64,000 bases of DNA from Myrica gale (Eukaryota; Streptophyta; Magnoliopsida; Fagales; Myricaceae). Position 1 is the stretch's first letter; the number at the start of each line of letters is the position of its first letter. Below are positions 32,380-46,501 of the stretch, piece after piece. The position numbers and the translations under genes are program-made. The stretch spans positions 2,053,501 to 2,117,500 of the forward strand of contig OZ005602.1 in NCBI GenBank assembly GCA_963930655.1, read 5' to 3'. Below the pieces are notes generated by a model. That model saw only the letters and a program-made list of their open reading frames with translations. It ran no database searches and was not told the origin of the DNA.

Positions 32380-35083
32380 ATGGTAGGAGCTTTATCGGTT
32401 GTCGGTTCGTCGGTGGTGGACTCGCATACTAGCCCATGTCTGTGTGTGGATGCACTGCCTTCATCTAATATGAACCTCAAGAACGCAGGAGATTTGGTAA
32501 TGCATAGGAATTCAACGAGCAGGAAGCATTTTGGGAAGCCCTGGTCCGTTGAGTTGAGCAGTTCATTCATTGATTCAGGGCGTGAGTTGCGGCTCTCGAG
32601 GAAAGCTATCTCGGGAATCGTTACTCGGAGCTCGAGGAAACCGCGGAAGAACCGGAGATTGGTGATCGTCAACGAGCTTGGCGGGCAGTATGATGACAGT
32701 TTTGAGGATGTTAAAACGGTGAGAGAATTGGGTGAAATTTTGTCGGAGACATATGGTAGTTTAGTAATCCTTGTTCACAAGCTTTTTTCTTTCAATATTC
32801 GATGATTATCTTCGAAATATACCTTCTATTTGGGTCCTTTCCATTGTTCCTAGCGTAAGAGATTGTGGCAGTCGCCAGAACCCTCTTCCATGGGAAGATA
32901 ACAGCAATGTGGCAGCATTTGTGTGTGCACTAACAATTGATGCCTCCGGTTGTTCAACCGAAAAATGGAGGAAAAGAAATATTTGATGCCTCTAGAATTC
33001 TTCAAGATGAAAATTTTCGGTTTCTAGAAACATTCATAATCATTTTGCCTAATGACTAGAATGGAATTATCAATCACCACGAATGTCTGATTGAAGTTGC
33101 ACTTTCCTCCCCCTAATAGCTATCCCTAAGGATGATGTTGGGTAGCCCATTATGATGTGTCGTACTCTGTAACTGTAATGTACAAAAGCAGTTCCCCTCT
33201 GCTTTTTCTCTAACCAATCCAGATGCAATTAACAAATCAGTAGCTATCAAACTGACGGTCTCTTCTGCTCTCGGAAATGAAGTTCTCCAATCTTTAGATC
33301 GGAGGACCATTGCAAGGATTGCAACCATGACCACTTTTTGAATATGGTTACAACTATGTGCGCTCCAAAGCATTGGAATTCTGATTTGAATCTAGACTGT
33401 TTTGTGTGTTCTCATATAGTTTGCCATATGAACCCAGAGAGGAAATCTCATTCCTGTGAGTACTCATGATGTCTTGTATAACCTTTCAGGGATTTAGTAA
33501 TTCCTTTAGGTTGAAAATATGGATATGACCCCTCTTCTTTGAAGAATACAGGTGTTAAATGATTCCTGAAAGAATTAGAAACATATAGATGTTTGTTGGT
33601 CTTGTATTAACCTCCATTCTACTTTTACAGGTTAATTATTGAAATTGTAACCTACTATGTGTTATCGCTAACCAAAAGTCTGTCTGCAGCAAATTCTCAA
33701 CTATTTCACATACAAAGCTGTCAGGACTGTTCTTAGCCAGCTGTATGAGATGAACCCGACGCAATATAGGTGGTTTTATGAGTAAGTGGGATCTTCAAAC
33801 TTATTCTACATGATTATCCATCCCATGATCTTCAAAGCTGTACAGTGGCACTTGATGTGGCTCATAAGAGATAGTTTTGAGAGAATTGTGGAGCATTTTA
33901 ATTTCAGATCTAGCTGATCCATAATCAGAATGTGGATCATCTGGAAGTGAGAGTTGTTTCAAATCTGAAGTACCAAATGGACCGAACCATATTCTTTTCT
34001 GAATTAGATTAGGATCAAAATAGTCAAGAATTGTACTTTTCATAAGGAGGGATTGATTAAAACAATTTTAGCCGCTCGAGGTGGATAAGTTTAACATTAA
34101 ACCTGTTAAAACAGTCCACATGGGTTAGCTGTGGAGCTTTGAAATGGTTCTATGTTGTTAGTTGTTCCCTCCACCTAATGGTTTAAGCTTTTGATTTCGA
34201 TCTTCTAGTATGAAACTGTATCTGTGTGGGTCAACTTTTGGGAACCCCTTTTTCAGTTCTGAGTTTGTACATGATTTTGTGGTGTTTGTGGGACGTGGGA
34301 TGGACCATACATAATCCCTGTCAACTCACCTTTGTCCTTCCAGATTAACTTACCAAGTTATGATATCAAAAACTCTTGTGTCTTTATATGCAAGAGCACC
34401 GGCAATGTATTGCAAGTGAATGCAAGCCTTTAGATTCCCAACCCAATTTATAGTTCAGAACGAGCAGAAAGTACTGGATTATAAACAGACATGATCATAT
34501 TATTGTTATTACTCTTTTATCTAAATCCTGGTGTTTGTTTTGCTCAGTTTTGTAGCGTCAAACAAGCCCGGTGATGGAAAACGTTTCATCCGTTCCCTTG
34601 GAAAGGTAGCTCTTGCCCTTTTTTTTTATAAGCCCCCGATTATAAGAGCCCACTTCAGCAATGTGGACTCGTGTTCTTGTGCATCTTGTTTTTGGTTATG
34701 CATCAATAGGGCCCCGGTCGTCACCGTAGACCGTAGACTGTCCATTTGATATGCATGATATCAAACACAACTTTCTTTTTTTCCAAATTACAGGAGAAGC
34801 ATGAGCTTGCAGAGAGAGTGATGGTAACACGGCTCCACCTGTATGGGAAATGGGTGAAGGTATGGAATCTGGAATCGTTCTCTACTTTTTTCTCAAACCT
34901 GCAAAAAAAAACTTGAACAAAGTGAAAATCTTTCTTCCTTTCTGTCATTGTTATGTTTAGAGATGCAATCATGCGGAGATATATCAAGAGATCTCTGATG
35001 AAAACTTGGAGTTGATGCGTGAACGTCTCATCGAGACAGTGATATGGCCCTCGGACGACTCGAATACAGAAAAGATTGGCTGA
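32380..35083 (+). CDS. RBCX2: RbcX-family Rubisco assembly chaperone, chloroplast
   Basis: Five coding exons: 32380-32718, 33690-33781, 34548-34605, 34794-34859, 34961-35083, all GT-AG and in frame; 225 residues. The first about 90 residues are Ser- and basic-rich with few acidic residues, a plastid transit peptide. The core (about 102-215) begins YDDSFEDVKTQILNYFTYKA and continues with LYEMNPTQYRWFYDF, GDGKRFIRSLGKEKHELAERV, RLHLYGKW and EISDENLELMRERL, the conserved RbcX four-helix fold. RbcX dimers clamp the C-terminal tail of newly folded RbcL and help build the L8 core of Rubisco. The N-terminus (MV..VVGS.V.D) and body match the plant paralogue I recall as RbcX2 better than RbcX1; the paralogue number is less sure than the family. 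The start at 32380 is chosen over an upstream in-frame ATG (32362) by similarity. Confidence 0.9.
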
Positions 35084-35485
35084 CATCTTTGCACCTTGAT
35101 TTTCCTTCTCCCCTCTGTTGCTCCTAGTCTAGGTATATTTTTGCTTTATTATTAAGGTCCCATGAATGTCATTTATTTCATCTTCCACAAAACTAATAAA
35201 ATCTCCCGTCTGTAGATTGTATATATGAAATATCATCCCACAATTTCGAGGGTTTGAAGGAGAGCTCTCTATATTGAAAGCAGTAGCAACCAACTTTGAG
35301 CTTATAGATTATAGTCTTAATTATTGATACAATTAACGTGGTATTGATTTTTAATAAATCAGTCCGTATAATTTTGAATGGACCGGTATCTGTAGTCTAT
35401 TTTTCAAATACATAAATTATTCTGTACACTAAACATTAGTCCACAAATATAGGGATGGAGTCTAAGATAGACTATCTGAAACTGT
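35084..35485. other. RBCX 3' flank
   Basis: 3' untranslated and downstream sequence; nothing else seen. Confidence 0.4.
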
Positions 35486-35664
35486 GGGTATGTTTGTTTA
35501 CCGAAATTTTAGAGAATATTCTCAAAATTCGGGGAATCTTTTGAATGTTGAAATTTTTTGGGGTTTGTGAAAAGTTTGAAGTTTGTGTGTAAAAGTTAGA
35601 AATTTTGAAGTATGTTTATTTTGATAGAAATATTAGGCCTCTAAAATTTTAGACAAACATGTCC
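35486..35664. mobile_element. Tourist-like MITE, GGGTATGTTTG family, copy 2
   Basis: Terminal inverted repeats GGGTATGTTTGTTTA (35486) and TAGACAAACATGTCC (to 35664) bracket an AT-rich interior with GAGAATATTCTCAAAATT, the reverse of the copy at 9613-9795. No clean target duplication, so it is older or the ends have drifted. Confidence 0.55.
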
Positions 35665-37669
35665 TATATCGGTTTTCCATTTTGGTTTATCCAATTGTCG
35701 GTTAAATTTTAGACGGACCAGTTCAATCAAAGTTATACCCTAAAAGTTTATCGGAAACTTACTCGTATATCCTTCGTGATTTAATCAAGTTTAATTACCG
35801 CTACAGTTCTTGTTTAATTATTGAATCCTCAATTGCACCAATGAGACACCTCGGGAACATTTTTTTTCCTTGCGCACTTTGTAAGATATCACAAAGCTGG
35901 TGAATGTCTAATCTATGGAATATGGTGTTGCAGTCTAACTTGTCAATACAAAACTTTCGCAGCGAGGAGAGAAAATGAGCCAAACATGGAATCTGGAGGA
36001 AAAAATAGCTGTCTTCGTACAACAGATGTCACAAAACTTGCTGAGAAGTAACAAATAACACTCGTTTTCCAGATTTAAAGATTATAATTATCACATTTCA
36101 TCGTTGGAGATAAGGAATCAAGCTGTCCAATCATGACAAATCGTTCGAGATCTCTCTTTTTCTCTCCTTTATATGGGTCACTACTTCATTGGACGTGATG
36201 TTTACAACTCAGACACGATAGAGAAGCAATATCTCTAGCTGTGATTGTGAACACCACAAGCCACCCAAAAAAGAAAAATCTTGGCGCGAGAGCTTCTGAT
36301 ATAATGTCTTGACGCGCTCGAGAGTTTGGGTCCCCAAAAGTACCTGCCTCCTTACATGATAAACCAAAATGTTCCTCAAAAATCCAATACAAAAAGACAT
36401 TTGACTTAACCAAACCTGATGCCAAGCCTAAACAACCAAAAAGGGAAAATAATACGTCAAAACCTTGGTAATTTCACCGAGAGCATCATGTCGGCTCGTG
36501 TCCAACCCATATCTAGGAGCCATAAGCCGAATGATAACACCATTCCCAGTACATTTGTCTGAAGAACTAGAAGACTTTATGACCTCTATCCCGTGGCTGT
36601 AGGAAGAAACCTTCGCCCAAGCATAGTGGTCAGCAAAATAATAAGCCATGTCCTGTTAGCTTGGAAGCAGAGCTTCTGTGTCACGAGTAAACCCTGTCCC
36701 AAAATCGTAGTAGCATCACAGCATCCAAACTCAGTATGCCTATTATATTGCTTCCACAATGGCATTTAGAAAGCAACTATTTGCGGATATACAATCCATC
36801 CAAACGTGTGAAAAAATGATACCATTTGACCAGCAATATGTGGAACCCAAGGGGTAAACTCTTGAACACTTCTAACTACGTAGATGGTTGGATCAATACA
36901 AAGAACAACATGGATTAAGAACATATGTAGTAACATGGCAATGAGATTCCCTTCTAAACTATTTGATCAGGAGTACCTACAAAATGTGAAACCTCTCATT
37001 GCTTTGACTGGAAAAAAACTGAAAGCAATGCGTTGGATCTGCAAAAGGAGAACAAAACAATGGAAGTAACAATTTGACTCATTCTAACTGCAATTCAAAT
37101 TTTTTTTATGCTAATCCAAAGCAAATTTATTTCTAATGGCAATAAATAGTAGGCGTCATTCCAAAAGATAAAACGGTTACAGAAAGTATACAGATAGGAT
37201 AAATACCCAAAAAGTCACTAGAAACTGGGTGAGACAGAGGAACCCTACAAATATACCCAGACCCACAAGCTGGAAGTAAATATTCAGCACTACGGAATTT
37301 GCTTCATATACACCCTCTACATCTTGAGTTGAAACCAAAATTTAACATATCCGTTGTTCCAATATTTTTACAACGGAACCATATTTTTACAACGATAAAT
37401 ATCCAACAGTACAGCCTTATTTTTTAACCCTAAAGACTTGTATACGTAGCAACAAAAAATTTCATTTTGAGTTCATATGGTAGACTAGTCTAAACCACTT
37501 CTGCACCCATAAATACAGCTATTATAGACCTTGGATGTAGCATACCATGTTTCTGCAGGCTGGCGATGGTAAGCTGGTCAGTATCTTCAAGAAAAGGTGA
37601 AAAACCTGCAGCAGTGTTGCTTTTCTTTGCTTGGGTTCAAGGGATTGGCCAAATATGAGAAAAGAGTGA
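35665..37669. other. intergenic; unrecognised minus-strand frames at 35801-36649
   Basis: Three short minus-strand frames follow one another: 36428-36649, 36186-36425 and 35801-36022. The first ends in a plausible donor (ITK|GTTTTG) and the second is preceded by CAG, so a small spliced gene or gene fragment is conceivable, but I recognise no domain and cannot confirm it. The remainder up to the ARMC8 3' end holds nothing recognisable. Confidence 0.25.
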
Positions 37670-40600
37670 TCACGTTGAGCCATCACCGAAAGTCATAAAT
37701 TGCCCAAGTGCTGTTCTAACACGGAGCTGTTTTAAATGAGGAATCAGGCGTGGTTTAACAAACATATTTTTTAAATAAAAACAAACCATCCACTATGAGA
37801 TAAAATGAACAACCTTGACATCAACACAAGGATCGTTGACCATTGTCTTTATTTGAGAAACTATGCCAGCATTGCGTAATTTGGCAACCCGACTCGACGC
37901 ACCGGGACTTGATGGAAAAGTGAGATTTATTATGCCCCAGACGGCTGCCGTACGTAACTGGTTGTCATTACTCTGCAAAAACTTGAGTATAAAAGAATGG
38001 GCCCCATCATTCGCTTGTGGAAAGAGTTGATGCATTACCGCCTCCTTATGAAACTCATTCCCACTTGCAATATTGCTGAGCACATACATTCCCTACAAGA
38101 AAAAAGAATTTTGGGGCAGCTATAATGATCTGGTGATGATGCATACTGATAAAATTGATAAGTACAACCAAAACCACAATACATCAGCAATACAAAATAT
38201 AACCTCATTGTTATAATGGGGAAAAAGTAACAACCGTTTACACTTTGTTGCCCATGCCAAGTCAATCCCACAGATCAATGTTGAAACTATATGCAAAATT
38301 GTGTCAAAAATCTATCCTAACTGTTATAAAAATTCTAAAACGTGTGTTACCATTTCATTTTGCAGAAAACTTAGAAATAATGCGTATTGTATATAACGGG
38401 TGTCTAGTTTCTTTATATACCTAAACTCTTAAGAGCAAGTAAATAAGTCCTAAAGTACAAATGTGAAACATATCCAGTTCCCACAACTATGTATTAACCT
38501 GATCCTTCCCGAAACTGTTCTAGCAATGGTACTACAGTTCATGTCAACATCACAATCATATTGTCAATGAAATGTCTATATATATTCTTACATACATGTC
38601 TATAGATATTATCATCTATCTAACCATATAATCATTCGTTCACATCGAACATCAAAATTTATGGTTTAGATGCTCTTTTATATAACAAAAGTTAACAGTG
38701 ATAGACTAATACTACAAAATATAACCCTCATGACCTCTCTAATCATTCTCTTCAGGGACAAAAAAACGAGGAAACCAGATGTGGTTGCAACAACATTAAT
38801 ATATGCTTGTTTCATATGTATTACAATAATTGTTTATATTGTATGCCATGTGCAGGTACATCTCCAGTTACCAATTTCCAACTCACAGAGCTAAATTAGT
38901 AAAATACTGCACTCAGTGGACAATTTTCCCTGAGCCTTCAAACATTCAAAAGATACAATAATGAGACTTCCTTCAATGATGGGAGCAAAAGTGTATGGAA
39001 CTACAACTCTAGAGTAGAATAAAGTAATTTTAACGAAGACAAAAAAAAAAGACTATTTGGATCAGGATTGGAAGATGATGCCAGGAGGGTTCAAGGCACA
39101 AAGGAACGTGCATAACATAACAATCAAAACAAAACATGCAGGTAGGATAAGATTCCCACAATATGTATATTACTACATTTGTTGTAAAGCCAAACCAATG
39201 AAATAACAATAACTTCATTTTAAAACTAACATCAGTTTCGAAATGGTATTTTATTAGCAGAAGCATACTCTGGGATCAGGAATTAGGTACCATGCACTTA
39301 TCAAAAAAAAAAAGAGAAACCGAAATTCTCCCTAGAACTACAAATAATTTCCAAGTGAATACATTATTTTTAAAGAGGTGCAATGCTCCTCAAAGTTAAT
39401 CACGGTAGAACTTGGATTCTATTTTTCCACTTAGCAAAAAAAAGGATTCTATTTTTCCTCTTTCCCCAAAATTTGTGTCATTTTGGCAGCAAAAAACTTT
39501 CAATACTTTATATGCATAGAACTACAAGTCAATAGACATCACTAATCAAATTTCCACGACACTTAACATGTGACACTATGTAATAAGTACTAGTTCAAAA
39601 AGTTACTTCTCAGACCTTCCCATCACAAAAAGACTTCTAACCTGTATCCCAATTCCGGCTTTTGAAGCACTATGCAATTGCCTCCCAATTGCATTTAACA
39701 TAATACCATCTTCAGCAAACATATGCTCAACTGAATTTATAGATCCATCAACAAAATTACGAACAAGGGCCAGAGCTTGCTCTTGCACAGAAGGCTCAGA
39801 GTCTGCAGTGTAAAGGCCACGAAGCAGTGATTTATACATGATCACCATAGTAAGTACTTGAACAATTGTCACAAAAAGATGTTGATCATTACCACAGATA
39901 AGGCTAGATAATAAGGGTGTGGTGAGCTCTGAAAGAATTGCTTCCTTACACGTGTTGTCTGCAAGGAACATCAAGTTCTTCAAAGCCCACAATGCATTTA
40001 ACCTTAGAGTTGGATCCATTGATTTTAATAATTGTACAAGCCCTTTCAGACCTCCACATTTTACTACTTTAGACTTGTGCGTTGTAAAGTCAACCACAAT
40101 GTTGCTAACAGCACCAAGAGCCGCAACCTGAAAATAGAGAAGTTAAGAGAGATTTGCTAAGTGACTTTGTTAAAATTCTTAATTACTTACAACCTCATAT
40201 CAGGTCAAAAGACAGAAATTCTTGTTTTATACCGATTGGAGAAGCACAGTTACAGATAATGCATATGTAGGAAAGTATCTCCCAAATCACAAATGAAAAT
40301 CCAGCAACAGGTGTTTTCACTATCAGTAATGCACAGTTCAAATAGGACTTGAACACCAGCATACTTGGACAGCGCAAATGACTGACAGGCTTTAAAAGAA
40401 AAAGACAAATGTTTCTGAAAATGTCGCAACTTCTATTTAAGAATTGATTCTACCAATCATATCTTTAAGTGATGATTTTTCTTCTTCTTCTGTTTTTGTC
40501 TCTTCCAAACGACACCAAATGGCCTTAATTAATTTAATGTGATTTTTCAATATAGAAACTAGAGAAATTTTTACCTGCCTTCCAAACGCCAGACTTGGGA

Positions 40601-43600
40601 AAATAAAATATGAGATGGAATTACTACGGAACTTAAAATTAGATCACCAAAATACTTCAATAATGATAATACCATATAGAATCTTGTCAATTCGTAGAAC
40701 AATTTAACTAAGGTTATGCTGGCAGAATGGAAAAAAAAAAATCAAGCAAAACTTGAGTAAACCATAAAACATACAAAAATTAAATAGATAAGGCTATAAC
40801 TCAAGTTCTAAACATAGAATGGGTTCCTTAACCATGTGAAAAATCTAGACCAGAAACTTCAGTTACCACTGAAAACAAATAAACCTATCAAGTTAAGAAG
40901 AATGATCATCACCACAATAGGCTTGCATACCTGGACAGAAGTAGAAGGGTCATATAAAAGCCGAACCAATGGAGTAACAATAACTTCATTTGTAAAAGAA
41001 CCTGCACTCAGACTCTGAAAGATATTTTATTAGCAAAAGTCCAGTCTGTGATTATCAGAAACTAGGTAGCATGAGCTTAACATTGGTCACACTAACCTTG
41101 AGTGACCTAGAGACACTTCTCAAGCACATGCAAGCAGCAATACGTATGTCAGCATTATCACTAGTTAGTGCCTCAGTCACCAAGTCCAATGCCTGTGTTC
41201 ATGAGAATATATGAGAAGTAGCAAATTTACAAGGCGTAGGCCTTACGTTATCTTGAATTTGACTAAATCTTGCAAATGGTCATAATTAGTGATTCCTTTG
41301 CTTTGTTTGAGGATGTGAAGTAAAAATAAATACGATATAACCATTGACAGGAAAAGAATATGAAAAGAGTTCTGTCCACATGCCAAAAAGAAACGGCAAG
41401 TAAAAAGGAATGCATCCAGCATGGATAACCCATACTGAGCAGTTCAACATTGATGACAAGCAACGAAGTCCAAAATTGAACTACATTATACCAGCTCAAT
41501 TAAAAAAAAAAAATAGAGATCATAGTTACTTTTCCCCGGGAAGAGGGAGAAAACCTCAAATTCCCCATATATACACTCACGTACTGGTAAAGCAGAATTA
41601 TGCAACACAAACTTCAGCCAACTATGAATTCCGACAAGCCTGTGGTCTATCCCCTTTTATATCAACTGCAGTTATTTATCTACCTTAATTATCAGCGCCA
41701 ATGTAACGTACATAGATATATCAATATGCATTTATGTATGTATGTGGGTGGGTGGCTGTATTGCCCTCCGTGGAAAACCAAAAAAGGTATACCGCAATGA
41801 GGAAGCCAGACTCCAGTCCTATGTTGCAGTGACTAACACAGCATGATTGAGGATAAGGAGGATACAGATCATAAACAGATAATAGAAATATCAATGCCAA
41901 ATACTCAACATTTAAATGCGCAAATTTGTGTATCCTTTATGAACAACAGACCTTTATAGATAGGAACCTAGACCTGCAGGCCTCCAATTTCGAGCATAAT
42001 TCAGCTAATGCCAACAACTCCCCTTGGAAACGCCTGGGACATACTGACTCTTTTTGCAAGTGGTCATAAAGTTTATCAATAGCATTTGCCTCAAAAGCTA
42101 GTTTCTGTAGATCCTCCTTTTCTGAAATTAAACTTGAGAACACAAAGGATGCTTCCTCTCCAACTTGACCGGGATCATCAAGAAGCTCAAGTAAAAGGTA
42201 TACCAACTTTTTTTTAATACCTATATCTTGCAGATAGCAAGGAGACGTGTTTCTTACTGCTATTAGGCACATGCAGGCCAGTAACCTTGTCCGAGGATAC
42301 CTATCTTTAGTTAAGTCAATTAAAGAGCTCAAAGCTCTTCCACTTTCAGCGACGAACTTGGAAGCCGCTTCTGCATTATTCTTCATAATTGCGGCTAAAG
42401 ATTCTAAACTAGCATCTTTCTGACTTAAGGTACCTTCAAGAAGGTTAATAAGATTCTTCAAAACCCCAGCATGACATAATGCCTTTTGCTCTGCAACTGT
42501 CTCACATGAATGTATGATGATACTTGCACCAAGTCCCGTGACTGTTTCATTCTCACTATTCAATAAAGACAGAATAAAATTCATATTTTTCTCCTGGAGG
42601 AAATCATACTTTGGAGCTAGTTTTGATTGATAAATCATTCTAAGGGAACGTGCACCAGCATCCACCACCTGACAAAGCGAAGCCATCAGAAAATACATGG
42701 CACATAAAAAATGATGCCTGATTGTGTACATAGTCAAGGCATGAGTAGCAAGAGTACAAATTAAGTTATATTATGCAATAGAATAAACTAATAAAAAAGA
42801 GAGTAGATGAACTGTTCAACAAAGCAAAATATGAAGATTTTGCACAGATAGGAAAGACAACAATTTCTGTTCCTTTCTAACCATCCCCTCCCCTCAAAAG
42901 CGATAACAAGTAATTGAAGATCAAGGATCAAAGGGAGAGGGCTGAATTTGAGCAGCTGCTTTAAAAAAATGGAAACGCTTGATGTTTGCCATCACTGGTA
43001 AAATGTAGAATCCATGAGAGCTAAGACCAACTGTCAATGCAGACAGGAAATACAGGATATTGGATGGGTTGAAGGGCTGAACTGTGTGAAATACCTTCTC
43101 AATACAGTGAATCAGGCATAGATAAATAACACAGAATGACGTCAACTTTCAAAGGTGCAAAATCGGCCAACTTTTAGATAACAACCAAGACATGATGTTA
43201 TGCAGCCACTTTAGTCCATGGAGTATCCATTTCACATACAATATTCGTGGTAAGGATGCTTCTTTTGCAACAAAGAGGTAGATATACCAGGGGAGTCTGT
43301 ACTTAAACGAATTTTGTATGGAATGCCAGCGGCACTCAGTTATAATTCCACACGCCTACGCACAGTACACAAAATTACGTCCATGTAACATTCCCTGCAC
43401 AGGATCAACATCTTTTTTTTCTTGTTTTATAAGTATAAAAAGAATAATCATCCAAGAGCACCGTATCAAAGACAGAAAAACTAGGGAAAACAAAACCCAA
43501 GATCAAACACAAATGGAGTAGTGAACCCCAATAAAAGTATACATGATATGAGCATACGAGCTTGCCATCCAGGCCCAGTCTCCGAGAGAAGCAATTTCTT

Positions 43601-44557
43601 TTGCCAATTGTGTGCTTGCCAGCAAACAAGCCATCAATCATACCCAACCCCAAATCTTATGTTAATTCCCTACTAAAACTAGGTCCCAATGAAAGTACAC
43701 TACATGAATGCAATCGAGCAACGCATCCTTAAAAATATCAATTGAGATCAGAGGAAGGAACAGATTGGTGGAAGTCACTCACCAAACCTGAAGCGAAGCC
43801 ATCTACAACTACGCATATCTCCAACTACGCATATCTCCCACAATTCACGAGGTATAAAACCACTTTCAAAGTGATGGAAAATGAAAGGGAAGCCTCACTG
43901 TGTTATCACACGAGGCTTAGAAAATATGAACAACTGCTTCACTAAAAGCCCAGTACAACTCCTTCAGTATGTTTTAGATAGGCATTCTTAAAAAGCAGAG
44001 ATGTAAAATCGGCTAGTATAGCACCACATTCCATCAGCCACCAATTAGGTGTCCTAAATATGAAATTATAAGATATTATCCACTGAATCAAACCTGAAGC
44101 GAACTAAAAACCATACAATCGTCCCTCGTCGTGTGAATTAAGCCAAAATATTAACGCTCGAACGATTTACTTTCATACATTTTTTCTTTTCATCGATTCA
44201 ATTCAATCAATTGGAAGTTACCTTCTCATCGGGATGGGAGAGGAGGGCGATGAGATTGGGGAAGGCGCCGGCGTCGAGGACGGCTCGGACACCGGCATCG
44301 AAGCCGCAGGCAAAGCTGCCGAGGGCAGCAGCTGACTGGACAAGGAGCTCAGATTGGGAGCTATCTAGGGCGGCGGCGGCAACAGGGACGGCACCGAGCT
44401 TGAGAAAATAGAGTTTCTTGGTGCGGTTGCCGATGATCTGGTTCTTGACCTCCCTGAGCGCCCTCAGCTTGACTTCGGGTTCCGTGGAGCTCAGCCGGAC
44501 CAACAGGTCCGACGAGGTCCGGTGGTGGCTGGACGAGGCTGAGGCTGAGGCGGGCAT
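37670..44557 (-). CDS. ARMC8: ARMC8/GID5-like armadillo-repeat protein (CTLH/GID E3 ligase subunit)
   Basis: Eight coding exons in transcript order: 44222-44557, 41952-42668, 41097-41192, 40931-41014, 39893-40127, 39642-39802, 37814-38092, 37670-37726. All junctions are GT-AG and in frame; 654 residues. The last exon, 57 bases, encodes LRVRTALGQFMTFGDGST. The N-terminus, after a Ser-rich start, has STEPEVKLRALREVKNQIIG; armadillo repeats follow throughout, such as VKCGGLKGLVQLLKSMDPTL with RLNALWALKNLMFLAD, and near the end GNEFHKEAVMHQLFPQ and NDNQLRTAAVWGIINL, both highly conserved in ARMC8. In yeast (Gid5) and animals this subunit is the scaffold of the CTLH/GID ubiquitin ligase that bridges substrate receptors to the RING core. 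The role in plants is inferred. The first intron is 1.55 kb and the fifth only 90 bases. Confidence 0.92.
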
Positions 44558-45773
44558 GGTGCGAGGCCCACAAGGGGGAGCAGAAGAAAGGTGGAGGGAC
44601 TAGGGAGCGTTAAGACAGACAGATGGACTTCCGAGTTTTTTCAAACTTTTTGGCCCAACAAAGGAATTATATAAAATTTGTAGAGAATTTAAGCATTTGG
44701 TAGACAATATATACATACGTGTATGTATGGTTGTGATGTATTTCATTGGGTAATCAAAGTCATCAATTTAGAAAAAATACAAATACTATGAATTAGTTTA
44801 GCTTGGTAATTTATCCATCCTTCCAAAAAGCTAATCCACTAATCCTTCCACCACTTCTTGTCTATTCTATTTAGAATGGAATTGGTAGCATAAGATGGGA
44901 TTTTGCTCTTTATTACACTTACAAATAATTTTATAGTGAAGATAATATTATTGCGCGAAATAATGGTTTTCGGTCACAACTTTCAATGTACTATTGCATT
45001 CTTTCTATTTGTTCGGTACTCATTAGTATGTGAGAGTCTAATTTAGTGATGAGGGACGATCCTTAAAACGAGTCGTAAACTCAGACGTCTTGAATTTGAA
45101 TCTTAATTAGGTGTTTTTTTACGTAAGTGGTACACATGTTTTGCCGGCAAATGTTTAATCAAGGCTTTACCTTGTTCTCTCAGTATGTCGCAATGCGCTT
45201 CCTACCTATTTTTAGGTTCTATTCTAAACAGAATGCGAGACTGATTGACGGATTTCTCTCGTTATCCCAAAAAAACATGATACTCATTATTAAAGTCATA
45301 ACATCAAAGATTTAAATTTATCAATTCGGTGGCTTCTCTATATTAAACAACCGTTCTTCATTTATGAGTAAAATAGCTATATATATGTCTAGGTGAGGTG
45401 ACTTATCATAGAAAAAATAAATAATAACCGGAGTTAAACAATATTAGTAGCTTATCGCGAAATCTCCATAAATTGTGAAAATTTTACTTTCTAAATTATA
45501 CCCAATAATTATTTAATTTATTACAAATTAAATAGTCTATATCCAATCAAATATTTATCCTTTAAATAATAAAATATGAGATAGTATAATAAGAATCACA
45601 AAATTTCTTAAGAATCTCGAATCCGGCCAATTCCATGGCGGGCAATGAAAATAAGTTATAAGTCACGAGGAGGGGTCCAATAAAAATATCATATTGTAAA
45701 TGGGCTAGATTCAAAGTTACGTCCGTTATTATTAATTTGGCTGAAATTCAAGAATCTCTTTGGACTAGGATGG
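44558..45773. other. ARMC8 upstream region and intergenic DNA
   Basis: The minus-strand promoter of ARMC8 should lie in the first few hundred bases. The remainder is AT-rich without a supported gene. Confidence 0.4.
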
Positions 45774-45787
45774 GATCACACCAGAGA

Positions 45788-46487
45788 GAATCAAGAATCT
45801 ATTTTTTTTTAAAAAAAAATGTAATTTTTACCTCCGTGGCAGCCTGACTCTCCTCTCTCGCCTCTTTCTCCAGCGGCGGCCCTCTCCCTACTCTTGTCAT
45901 ATGTGCCCGCATCTCTCAATAAACCCCCATTTCTAGCCACTTTTAGGGGCTTTTTCTGACGATTTTGATAGTTAGATCTACGTTTTTTAGAGGTTTTTGA
46001 AGAATACAACCGACAGGGACGACATTTACATCGACTGAAGAGGATTTCTACACCGGCCAACCAGCGAAGGGACGACGCATGTGCTCTCACGCACTGTCAC
46101 GCGCTCGTCCCCTTTTCTTCCTTTTTCAGCGCCAGGTGACTGACATCTGGACGTCCAGGCGCTTCACGGGGTCATTTATGATGTCCGGCTGGGCGGCGCG
46201 TGTGGGCCCAAACGCCTCCACTTATATGGTCGGTCTGTCTCTTCCAGCTGCTGCTCGTGCCACAATATTTAGTCATCATCTTTCATTTTCTGCTAATCAT
46301 ATTAGTTTGTTGCTTGTTATGATTTTTCTACCCCTTGTGGGTCTTTGTATGACCTTTTGATCACCTTGCTCATTGGCCCGCCAACTTTTCGGAATATCTG
46401 GTTTGCCCTTTAGAACGTGTTCCTGAGATTTTTCAGCCTCCTTGATTTTTTTAATGAAATGTGATGCTATTATGATTAGAAAAAAAA
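45788..46487 (+). mobile_element. retroposed insert with A tail and 14-bp target duplication
   Basis: A 700-base unit ends in an A run (about 46480-46487) preceded by TTTTTTTAATGAAATGTG. It is flanked by an exact 14-base repeat, GATCACACCAGAGA, at 45774-45787 and 46488-46501. These are hallmarks of LINE-driven retroposition. The GC-rich body (about 45830-46260) encodes no protein I recognise; frames on either strand up to 93 codons look incidental. It may be a non-autonomous LINE relative or a processed copy of an unknown transcript. Confidence 0.7.
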
Positions 46488-46501
46488 GATCACACCAGAG
46501 A

